NCBI RefSeq assembly: GCF_003852315.1
Contig: NZ_CP027762.1
Span: 496,001-560,000 of the forward strand
Length of the DNA: 64,000 nucleotides
Reading direction: 5' to 3'
From: Pseudomonas sp. LBUM920
GTDB taxonomy: Bacteria > Pseudomonadota > Gammaproteobacteria > Pseudomonadales > Pseudomonadaceae
Below, in pieces: positions 8,880 to 17,009 of this stretch (positions are counted from its first letter, which is position 1; each line of letters begins with the position of its first letter). The position numbers and the translations under genes are program-made. The notes below the pieces were generated by a model that made no database searches, was not told the DNA's origin, and worked only from the letters and a program-made list of their open reading frames with translations.

Positions 8880-10678
8880 AACCACGCATCCTGCATCCCC
8901 AGGCACGTGTCATCGCGTGCCTCCAGAATCGCCAGTTCATGATGGCAGCTCGGCACTTCCCAGGTCAGGAAGTACCGAGCGGCCTGGAGCTTGCCTTTAT
9001 AGAAGGCAACATCCGCCGCATTGCCCTTGGCCAGGCCTTCCTCGGCGCGAATTGCCTGTTCCAGCCAGCGCCAGCCAATCACCGTGTGCCCGAACACCTT
9101 CAAATACAGTGCCGAATTCGCCAGGCTGCTGTTGACCTTGCCTTGGGCGAGATCGGTCAGCAGGCCGAGTGTGACGCGCTGCAGGTTGGTCACTAATTCT
9201 TCCAGTGGTTCTCGCAGTGCGGTCAGCGATGGGTATTGCTGTGCTCGAGCGCCCGTCTCGGCGATCAGGCGGATCAGTTGCTTGAGGCCCGCGCCGCCAT
9301 TCTGCGCCAGCTTGCGCCCGAGCAGGTCCAGGGACTGGATGCCGTGGGTGCCTTCGTGGATAGGGTTCAGGCGGTTGTCGCGGTAGTACTGCTCCACCGG
9401 GTATTCGCGGGTGTAGCCGTGGCCGCCGAGAATCTGAATCGCCAGCTCGTTGGCCTTGAGGCAGAACTCCGACGGCCAGGATTTGACGATGGGCGTGAGC
9501 AGGTCGAGCAGTTCGTGGGCTTGCTTGCGCTCGGTGTCGGTTTCCAGCGTGGTGGTGTCGTCGAACAGTCGCGCGGCATACAGGCCGAGGTCGAAAGCGC
9601 CTTCGACATAGGCTTTTTGTGTCAGCAGCATGCGCTTGATATCGGCGTGCTGGATGATCGAAACCGGCGCGGTGCCTGGGTCTTTGCTGTCGGGCAGGCG
9701 ACCTTGCGGGCGTTCGCGCGCGTATTCCAGCGAGTAGAGGTAGCCGGCGTAACCGAGCATGACTGCGCCCATGCCCACGCCGATGCGCGCCTCGTTCATC
9801 ATCTGGAACATGCAACTCAGACCCTGATGCGGCTTGCCTACCAGATAGCCGACGCAATTGTCGTTATCGCCGAAGTTAAGCGCCGTGGACGTGGTGCCGC
9901 GCCAGCCCATCTTGTGAAACAACCCGGCCAGCAGCACATCGTTGCGCGCGCCCAGGCTGCCATCCTCATTGACCAGGAACTTGGGCACGATAAACAGTGA
10001 AATGCCCTTCACCCCGGCCGGCGCGTCCGGCAGCTTGGCCAGCACCATGTGCACGATGTTTTCCGACAGCGGGTGGTCGCCCCCGGAGATAAAGATCTTG
10101 TTGCCCTTGAGGCGATAACTGCCGTCAGCCGCTGGCTCTGCCCGCGTACGAATATCCGACAGGGATGAACCGGCATGCGGCTCGGTCAGTGCCATGGTGC
10201 CGAAAAAGCGGCCCTCGATCATTGGCTGCAGGAAGCGCTGCTTCTGCGCCTCGGTGCCGAAGCTTTCGATCAGGTTGGCGGCGCCCATGGTCAGGAACGG
10301 GTAGGAGGTCGAGGCCGCGTTGGCCGACTGGAAGTGCGCAAAGCAGGCTTGCGACAGCAGGGTCGGCAACTGCATGCCGCCGGCGTCGAAACTGCGTGCG
10401 GCGTTCAGAAAGCCGGCTTCGAGGAAGGCGTCCACGGCAGGTTTGACGTCCGGGATCAGGATCGCCTTGCCATCTTCATAGCGCGGTTCGTTTTCGTCGT
10501 TCTTGCGGTTGTGCGGCGCGAAGTACTTTTCGGCAATGCTGCGCGCGGTGCTGATGGCGGCATCGAACGTTTCGCGGTTGTGCTCGGCAAACCGCTCGCG
10601 CTGGGTCAGGCCCTCGGCATCGAGGACTTCGTACAGCTCGAAAGCCAGATTGCGGGAACTGAGCAGCGTCTCGGACAT
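8876..10678 (-). CDS. Acyl-CoA dehydrogenase, large 600-aa class
   Basis: An FAD enzyme that introduces the alpha-beta double bond in an acyl-CoA. The order is an N-terminal helical domain, a middle domain with the flavin-binding FGTMALTEPHAGSSLSDIRT (~160-180), and helical domains with IQHADIKRMLLTQKAYVEGA. QILGGHGYTREYPVEQYYRD (~415-435) is the classic family signature. A C-terminal extension of ~110 residues marks the 600-aa class (DmdC/3-methylmercaptopropionyl-CoA dehydrogenase-like). The substrate is not deducible. It is monocistronic, convergent with and overlapping the zapA-like gene by 4 bases, and followed upstream by a REPIN. Confidence 0.93.
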   Translation of the reverse strand: MSETLLSSRNLAFELYEVLDAEGLTQRERFAEHNRETFDAAISTARSIAEKYFAPHNRKNDENEPRYEDGKAILIPDVKPAVDAFLEAGFLNAARSFDAGGMQLPTLLSQACFAHFQSANAASTSYPFLTMGAANLIESFGTEAQKQRFLQPMIEGRFFGTMALTEPHAGSSLSDIRTRAEPAADGSYRLKGNKIFISGGDHPLSENIVHMVLAKLPDAPAGVKGISLFIVPKFLVNEDGSLGARNDVLLAGLFHKMGWRGTTSTALNFGDNDNCVGYLVGKPHQGLSCMFQMMNEARIGVGMGAVMLGYAGYLYSLEYARERPQGRLPDSKDPGTAPVSIIQHADIKRMLLTQKAYVEGAFDLGLYAARLFDDTTTLETDTERKQAHELLDLLTPIVKSWPSEFCLKANELAIQILGGHGYTREYPVEQYYRDNRLNPIHEGTHGIQSLDLLGRKLAQNGGAGLKQLIRLIAETGARAQQYPSLTALREPLEELVTNLQRVTLGLLTDLAQGKVNSSLANSALYLKVFGHTVIGWRWLEQAIRAEEGLAKGNAADVAFYKGKLQAARYFLTWEVPSCHHELAILEARDDTCLGMQDAWF

Positions 10679-10796
10679 GGCGGCTTACCTGTTAAGGGAA
10701 TGGCCGGAGTCTAAGTGCGCCAATAGAGGCTGGATAGCAAGATTGATTTGCGTGATGGAAGGGCAGAACAAGGGCCGAAGGTGGGGTGCGGTCAGT

Positions 10797-10883
10797 GTGG
10801 GAGCGGGCTTGCCTGCGATGAGGCGGTGCCAGCCGACATTTCTGTCACTGACCCGCCGCTATCGCAGGCAAGCCAGCTCCCAC
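10797..10883. repeat. REPIN: inverted REP pair, TGCC class
   Basis: Left arm 10797-10819 (GTGGGAGCGGGCTTGCCTGC...), right arm 10861-10883 (...GGCAAGCCAGCTCCCAC), one mismatch between the arms and a 41-base spacer. It lies between the dehydrogenase start and the putA stop. Confidence 0.88.
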
Positions 10884-10904
10884 ATTTTTACTGCATTTAG
10901 CCAG

Positions 10905-13900
10905 TTAACCGATGGTCATCAGGCTGGCGTTACCGCCCGCCGCAGCGGTGTTAACACTCAACGCCCGCTCGATCACCAGACGCTCCAGCGCAATCGCCGT
11001 CTCACCTTGCGACAAACCATGCACCCCGACAATCGCACCACCACGCTGCGCCACTTGCTGGCACACCGCACGCAATTGGTCGGAATCACCGTGGTGCAGG
11101 ACGGCGTCGAATACCACGTCATCCTTGGTCCAGTCAGCCACGCGCTTGATCTTCGCCTGAACTTCCCTCGGCAGGCGTGGGAACACCGCTTTAGTCAGGT
11201 CAGTTTCCGGCCATACCGCCGAACCGCCGACGGCCAATATTGCCGCCAGTTGCGTCAGCAGATCACCTTCCACGTCCGCCAGACACAGCACGTGCTCGCG
11301 GGGCAGGATTGCGTAGCTGTTGCGCTCGCCGGTCGGGCCGGCCAGTTGGCGGGTAATACCGCTTTGCGACTGCGCGGCGAACTGGCTGCACAGGGCGCTC
11401 AGTTCGCTGAACTTGCTGCTGTCGGCCCAGGTTTTCAGGGCGGTCAGCGGTTGGCTCATGGCATCGCGCAGACGCACGTCCGGCGCGGTCAGCTTGTCGC
11501 CGCGCACGAAGGATTGTTCGATCGCATCGGTAGGACGAGTCGACAGCAGACGGTACAGGTACAGCGGCCCACCGGCTTTCGGGCCAGTGCCCGACAGGCC
11601 TTCGCCGCCGAAGGGCTGCACCCCAACCACGGCGCCCACGATGTTGCGGTTCACATAGACGTTACCGGCGTGAACATTGTCGATCACCTTGGCGATGGTC
11701 TCATCGATGCGGGTGTGCACGCCCAGCGTCAGGCCGTAGCCGGAGGCATTGATCTGCGCAATGAGCTGGTCGATCTCTTTACGCTTGTAACGCACCACGT
11801 GCAGCACCGGGCCGAAGATCTCGCGTTGCAGTTCGTCGAAGCTTTCGAGTTCGATCAGGGTGGGCATCACGAAGGTGCCGCGCTTGATCTCTTCGCCGTC
11901 GGCAATCGCCACTTGGTACACATTGCGGCCTTTGTCGCGCATGGCCTGGATGTGTTTTTCGATGCCAGCCTTGGCTTCGGCGTCGATCACCGGGCCGATG
12001 TCTACCGACAGGCGCTCCGGGTTGCCCAGACGGCATTCAGCCATGGCGCCCTTGAGCATTTCGATCACACGGTCTGCCGAATCTTCCTGCAGGCACAGAA
12101 CGCGCAGCGCCGAGCAGCGCTGGCCGGCGCTGTCGAAGGCCGAGGACACAACGTCGATGACCACTTGCTCGGTCAGCGCCGAAGAGTCGACGATCATTGC
12201 GTTCTGGCCACCGGTTTCGGCGATCAGCGGAATTGGGCGGCCCTGGGCATCCAGGCGACCGGCGACGCTGCGTTGCAGCAGGCGCGCCACTTCGGTGGAA
12301 CCGGTGAACATCACGCCTTTGACGCGATCATCACCCACCAGGCGGGCACCGACGCTTTCGCCCTGGCCCGGCAGCAGTTGCAGCACGCCTTCCGGAATAC
12401 CGGCTTCGAGCAACATGCGCACGGCTTGTGCCGCCACCAGCGGGGTTTGCTCGGCAGGCTTGGCCAATACCGGGTTACCGGCAGCCAGTGCCGCAGCCAC
12501 TTGACCGCTGAAGATTGCCAGCGGGAAGTTCCACGGGCTGATGCACACCACGGGGCCCAATGGGCGGTGGGCGTCGTTGGTGAAATCGTTACGGGCCTGT
12601 ACCGCGTAATAGCGCAGGAAGTCCACGGCTTCGCGCACTTCGGCGATGGCGTTGGCGAAGGTCTTGCCGGCCTCGCGGGCCAGCAGGCCCATCAACGGCT
12701 GGATCTCGCCTTCCATCAAGTCGGCGGCACGCTCCAGGATCGCGGCGCGCTCGGCGGGCGGGGTGGCCTGCCAGATCGGGCCGGCATTGATCGCGCATTG
12801 AATGGCGTTGTCGACGTCTTCGACGGTGGCTTCCTGTACATGGCCGACCACGTCACGCAGGTCGGAGGGGTTCAGCACAGGTGCGGCCGGCTCATTGCTG
12901 GAGGCGCAGCCCAGCATCGGCGCGGCTTTCCAGTCGTTGTGCGCGGTGGCCAGCAGCGCGCAAGACAGCGACGCCAGGCGGTGTTCGTTGGCCAGGTCGA
13001 TACCGGCCGAGTTGGCGCGGTCGCTGCCATACAGGTCACGCGGCAGTGGAATACGCGGGTGCGGCAGGCCGAAGCCGCCTTCCAGCGTGGCCATCTGCTC
13101 GATGCTGGCCACTGGGTCGGCCACCAGTTCCTGGATCGAAATAGTGTGGTCGGCGATACGGTTGACGAACGAGGTGTTGGCGCCGTTTTCCAGCAGGCGA
13201 CGCACCAGGTAAGCCAGCAATGTTTCGTGGGTACCGACCGGGGCGTACACGCGGCACGGACGGTTCAGCTTGCCCTCGGAAACTTTGCCTACAACCTGCT
13301 CGTACAGCGGCTCGCCCATGCCGTGCAGGCATTGGAACTCGTACTGGCCGGGGTAATAGTTCTGGCCGGCGATGTGGTAAATGGCCGACAGGGTGTGGGC
13401 GTTGTGCGTGGCGAACTGCGGGTAGATGGCTTCCGGCACCGACAGCAGTTTGCGTGCGCAGGCAATGTAGGAAACGTCGGTGTACACCTTGCGGGTGTAC
13501 ACCGGGTAGCCTTCCAGGCCTTCAACTTGGGCGCGCTTGATCTCGCTGTCCCAGTACGCGCCTTTTACCAGGCGGATCATCAGACGATGGCGGCTGCGGC
13601 GGGCCAGGTCGATGACGTAGTCGATCACATACGGGCAGCGTTTCTGATAGGCCTGGATCACGAAACCGATGCCGTTCCAACCGGTCAGTTGCGGCTCGAA
13701 GCACAGGCGTTCGAGCAGGTCGAGCGACAGCTCCAGGCGGTCGGCTTCTTCGGCGTCGATGTTCAGGCCGATGTCGTATTGCTTGGCCAGCAAGGTCAGC
13801 GATAGCAGGCGCGGGTACAGCTCGTCCATCACACGCTCGTATTGCGCACGGCTGTAACGCGGGTGCAGTGCCGAGAGCTTGATGGAAATGCCCGGGCCTT

Positions 13901-14858
13901 CATAAATCCCACGGCCGTGAGAGGCTTTGCCGATGGAGTGAATGGCTTGTTCGTACGAGGCCAGGTACTTCTGGGCGTCGTGTTCGGTCAGCGCGGCTTC
14001 GCCGAGCATGTCGTAGGAATAGCGGAAACCCTTGGCTTCGAACTTGCTCGCATTGGCCAGGGCTTCGGCGATGGTTTCGCCGGTGACGAACTGCTCGCCC
14101 ATCAGGCGCATGGCCATGTCGACGCCCTTGCGGATCATCGGCTCGCCGCTCTTGCCGATGATGCGGCTCAGGGACGAGGTGAGGCCGGCTTCATTGTGCG
14201 TGGCGACCAGTTTGCCGGTCAGCAGCAGGCCCCAGGTGGCGGCGTTGACGAACAGCGATGGGCTGTTGCCCAGATGGGGCTGCCAGTTGCCGGTGCTGAT
14301 TTTGTCGCGGATCAGTGCATCGCGCGTGCCCTTGTCCGGGATGCGCAGCAGCGCTTCGGCCAGGCACATCAGGGCCACGCCTTCCTGAGACGACAGGGAA
14401 AATTCTTGCAGCAGGCCTTGAACAATACCGGCACGGCCGCCGGCGCTCTTTTGATTGCGCAACTTCTCGGCAATCGAGGCGGCCAGCTTGTTGGTGGCTT
14501 CGGCCATCTGCTGCGGCAGGCGGGCCTGCTCGATCAGCATCGGCACCACTTCCGGTTCCGGGCGGCGGTAGGCGGCGGTGATCGAGGCGCGCAGTACGGA
14601 CTGCGGCAGGATGCTTTCGGCGAACTCCAGGAAGCACTGGTGGGCGTGGTCTGGCTGAATTTCTCCAGCGTCCTCCGCGTCCTTGCTGCCCAAGCCATTA
14701 ATCTCGTTCAGGGTTGCACCACCCTCCAGTTTCTCCAGGTAATTGAAAATCGCCTGCTTGATCAGCCAGTGCGGCGTGCGATCAATGGAGGTCGCGGCGG
14801 CCTTGAGGCGTTCGCGGGTCGGGTCGTCGAGTTTGACCCCAAGGGTGGTCGTTGCCAT
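10905..14858 (-). CDS. putA: Trifunctional PutA: repressor, proline dehydrogenase, P5C dehydrogenase
   Basis: Oxidises proline to glutamate in two steps (FAD proline dehydrogenase, then NAD P5C dehydrogenase) and represses put transcription when proline is absent. It is 1317 aa. Residues 1-47 form the ribbon-helix-helix DNA-binding domain (TTTLGVKLDDPTRERLKAAA). The PRODH barrel follows at ~260-560 (GIYEGPGISIKLSALHPRYS; MIRLVKGAYWDSEIKRAQ). The aldehyde dehydrogenase domain (~650-1110) has E881 in IAETGGQN and catalytic C915 in SAGQRCSALR, matching E. coli numbering closely. A C-terminal domain (~1110-1317) completes it. The start at 14858 places the RHH domain at the N-terminus. It is divergent from putP across an operator-rich region. 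Confidence 0.97.
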   Translation of the reverse strand: MATTTLGVKLDDPTRERLKAAATSIDRTPHWLIKQAIFNYLEKLEGGATLNEINGLGSKDAEDAGEIQPDHAHQCFLEFAESILPQSVLRASITAAYRRPEPEVVPMLIEQARLPQQMAEATNKLAASIAEKLRNQKSAGGRAGIVQGLLQEFSLSSQEGVALMCLAEALLRIPDKGTRDALIRDKISTGNWQPHLGNSPSLFVNAATWGLLLTGKLVATHNEAGLTSSLSRIIGKSGEPMIRKGVDMAMRLMGEQFVTGETIAEALANASKFEAKGFRYSYDMLGEAALTEHDAQKYLASYEQAIHSIGKASHGRGIYEGPGISIKLSALHPRYSRAQYERVMDELYPRLLSLTLLAKQYDIGLNIDAEEADRLELSLDLLERLCFEPQLTGWNGIGFVIQAYQKRCPYVIDYVIDLARRSRHRLMIRLVKGAYWDSEIKRAQVEGLEGYPVYTRKVYTDVSYIACARKLLSVPEAIYPQFATHNAHTLSAIYHIAGQNYYPGQYEFQCLHGMGEPLYEQVVGKVSEGKLNRPCRVYAPVGTHETLLAYLVRRLLENGANTSFVNRIADHTISIQELVADPVASIEQMATLEGGFGLPHPRIPLPRDLYGSDRANSAGIDLANEHRLASLSCALLATAHNDWKAAPMLGCASSNEPAAPVLNPSDLRDVVGHVQEATVEDVDNAIQCAINAGPIWQATPPAERAAILERAADLMEGEIQPLMGLLAREAGKTFANAIAEVREAVDFLRYYAVQARNDFTNDAHRPLGPVVCISPWNFPLAIFSGQVAAALAAGNPVLAKPAEQTPLVAAQAVRMLLEAGIPEGVLQLLPGQGESVGARLVGDDRVKGVMFTGSTEVARLLQRSVAGRLDAQGRPIPLIAETGGQNAMIVDSSALTEQVVIDVVSSAFDSAGQRCSALRVLCLQEDSADRVIEMLKGAMAECRLGNPERLSVDIGPVIDAEAKAGIEKHIQAMRDKGRNVYQVAIADGEEIKRGTFVMPTLIELESFDELQREIFGPVLHVVRYKRKEIDQLIAQINASGYGLTLGVHTRIDETIAKVIDNVHAGNVYVNRNIVGAVVGVQPFGGEGLSGTGPKAGGPLYLYRLLSTRPTDAIEQSFVRGDKLTAPDVRLRDAMSQPLTALKTWADSSKFSELSALCSQFAAQSQSGITRQLAGPTGERNSYAILPREHVLCLADVEGDLLTQLAAILAVGGSAVWPETDLTKAVFPRLPREVQAKIKRVADWTKDDVVFDAVLHHGDSDQLRAVCQQVAQRGGAIVGVHGLSQGETAIALERLVIERALSVNTAAAGGNASLMTIG

Positions 14859-15321
14859 CTTTTTATCCTCATGGGTGCCACTACTGCGTGGCATCTGCTG
14901 GCGGCAAGATTAGCTTTGCGCATGCAGAGGTGCAACCGGGTGCAACCCAAATTGTCCAGGAAATTTTTGATCGTGATCGGGAAAAAATCCGGCCTTCAAC
15001 AAAATCCGCTCTCCCTTGGTGTGTTTGCTTCTGAGGTCGGCCGTTCTTGCTCCGAAAAGAAGCAAAAAGCCTTTGTTTGGGCGTAAACACGCCTAGGTGC
15101 AACTTATTCTCAAGAAACTGGTTGCACCTTATTTGCTTTGTTGAATAGCATTCGCGCCCAAGGTGCAACCGCCTGCAAGGTTTGGTTCATCGGCTGGCGG
15201 CTTTCCTGGGGAAACGTCAGTCATAAATGCGCGGCACGCAGTCTCGTCTATCCGCTTATCAACGGGTGGCCGTCTGACACAGACCGTCGCTACATAAAAA
15301 CAAAGCCAGGGCGTCACTCTT
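14859..15321. promoter_or_regulatory. putA-putP divergent control region with five GGTGCAAC operators
   Basis: A 463-bp region without a gene. The word GGTGCAAC (or its complement GTTGCACC) occurs five times: 14929-14936, 14939-14946, 15096-15103, 15121-15128 (inverted) and 15162-15169. Each contains GTTGCA, the core reported for E. coli PutA binding. Two sites lie 70-90 bp upstream of putA; three lie 150-225 bp upstream of putP, two of them forming an inverted pair with a 17-bp gap. This fits autogenous repression of both genes by PutA. An AAAAACAA word at 15296-15303, 18 nt before the putP start, resembles a Crc/Hfq target. Confidence 0.75.
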
Positions 15322-16806
15322 ATGAGCGTTAGTAATCCCACCCTGATCACATTTGTGATCTACATCGCAGCAATGGTGTTGATCGGCTTCATGGCCTATC
15401 GCTCCACCAACAACCTCTCTGACTACATCCTCGGCGGTCGCAGCCTCGGCAGCGTGGTCACCGCATTGTCCGCCGGTGCTTCCGATATGAGCGGCTGGTT
15501 GTTGATGGGCCTGCCGGGCGCCATCTATATGTCCGGTCTGTCGGAAAGCTGGATCGCCATCGGCCTGATCGTCGGCGCGTACCTGAATTGGTTGTTCGTG
15601 GCCGGCCGCCTGCGGGTGCAGACCGAACACAACGGCGACGCCCTGACGCTGCCGGATTACTTCTCCAGCCGTTTCGAAGACAAAAGCGGCCTGCTGCGAA
15701 TCATCTCTGCGGTGGTGATTCTGGTGTTCTTCACCATTTATTGCGCTTCCGGCATCGTGGCCGGCGCCCGTCTGTTTGAAAGCACCTTCGGCATGTCCTA
15801 CGAGACCGCGCTGTGGGCCGGTGCTGCCGCGACAATTGCCTACACCTTCGTCGGTGGTTTCCTGGCGGTCAGCTGGACAGATACCGTACAAGCCACGCTG
15901 ATGATCTTTGCGCTGATCCTGACGCCGATCATCGTGTTGCTGGCCACCGGAGGTATCGACACCACGTTCCTGGCGATCGAAGCCAAGAACCCTGACAACT
16001 TCAACATGCTGAAAAACACCACCTTTATCGGCATCATTTCGCTGATGGGCTGGGGCCTGGGTTACTTCGGCCAGCCGCACATCCTCGCGCGGTTCATGGC
16101 GGCGGATTCGGTGAAGTCGATTGCCAAGGCGCGTCGCATCTCCATGACCTGGATGATCCTGTGCCTGGGCGGCACCGTGGCGGTGGGCTTCTTCGGCATC
16201 GCTTACTTCTCGGCGCACCCGGAAGTGGCCGGCCCGGTCAACGAGAACCACGAACGTGTGTTCATCGAACTGGCCAAACTGCTGTTCAATCCATGGATCG
16301 CGGGCGTGCTGTTGTCGGCCATTCTGGCTGCCGTCATGAGCACCCTGAGCTGCCAACTGCTGGTGTGCTCGAGCGCGCTGACTGAAGACTTCTACAAAAC
16401 CTTCCTGCGCAAAAACGCCTCCCAGGTTGAGCTGGTGTGGGTCGGCCGCGCGATGGTGCTGCTGGTTGCCCTGATCGCGATTGCCATGGCAGCCAACCCG
16501 AACAACCGCGTACTGGGCCTGGTGAGCTACGCCTGGGCCGGTTTCGGCGCCGCGTTCGGGCCTGTGGTGCTGATCTCGGTGATCTGGAAACAGATGACGC
16601 GCAACGGCGCACTGGCCGGCATCCTGGTCGGCGCGGTCACTGTGATTGTGTGGAAGCACTTCGAGCTGCTGGGCCTGTACGAAATCATTCCGGGCTTTAT
16701 CTTCGCCAGCCTGGCGATCTACTTCGTCAGCAAGCTGGGCGCACCGACTGCCGGTATGGTCGAGCGTTTTGACGCGGCGGAAAAAGACTACAACCTCAAC
16801 AAATAA
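15322..16806 (+). CDS. putP: Sodium/proline symporter PutP
   Basis: Imports proline with Na+ for use as carbon and nitrogen source by PutA. It is 494 aa with about thirteen membrane segments, SSS family. The translation begins MSVSNPTLITFVIYIAAMVL and includes the conserved GASDMSGWLLMGLPGA (helix 2, Na+ and proline contacts) and GYFGQPHILARFMA (helix 6 region). Length and motifs match E. coli PutP (502 aa). It is divergent from putA and followed by a strong terminator at 16838. Confidence 0.97.
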   Translation: MSVSNPTLITFVIYIAAMVLIGFMAYRSTNNLSDYILGGRSLGSVVTALSAGASDMSGWLLMGLPGAIYMSGLSESWIAIGLIVGAYLNWLFVAGRLRVQTEHNGDALTLPDYFSSRFEDKSGLLRIISAVVILVFFTIYCASGIVAGARLFESTFGMSYETALWAGAAATIAYTFVGGFLAVSWTDTVQATLMIFALILTPIIVLLATGGIDTTFLAIEAKNPDNFNMLKNTTFIGIISLMGWGLGYFGQPHILARFMAADSVKSIAKARRISMTWMILCLGGTVAVGFFGIAYFSAHPEVAGPVNENHERVFIELAKLLFNPWIAGVLLSAILAAVMSTLSCQLLVCSSALTEDFYKTFLRKNASQVELVWVGRAMVLLVALIAIAMAANPNNRVLGLVSYAWAGFGAAFGPVVLISVIWKQMTRNGALAGILVGAVTVIVWKHFELLGLYEIIPGFIFASLAIYFVSKLGAPTAGMVERFDAAEKDYNLNK

Positions 16807-16837
16807 TTCGTCGGGTGATAAGCGCCCGTTGAATTAG

Positions 16838-16876
16838 AAAAAGGCCCGCGTCCTACGGATGGCGGGCCTTTTTTTG
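16838..16876 (+). terminator. Rho-independent terminator after putP
   Basis: The stem AAGGCCCGC (16841-16849) pairs with GCGGGCCTT (16862-16870) and is followed by a run of T. It lies 31 bases after the putP stop. Confidence 0.92.
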
Positions 16877-17009
16877 CGTGTGATTCGGGTTGGTCCGAAG
16901 AAGATTCTGATGCGAGCGTGTAGGGATTTACTGATTTGTCTGGGGCGTGCTCAGCAGGGCGCACCCGTAGTGCAGAATCGGCCGCCTACCCTTCGCAGAG
17001 AAACACCGG

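Noticed and set aside
8880..9000. 6S RNA (ssrS) expected downstream of a zapA gene
   Set aside because: The acyl-CoA dehydrogenase begins at the zapA-like stop; there is no space and no 6S-like hairpin.
10503..13805. 1100-codon open frame antisense to putA
   Set aside because: It mirrors putA codons in a GC-rich gene, has no family motifs and is His/Gln/Arg-rich as expected of antisense translation.
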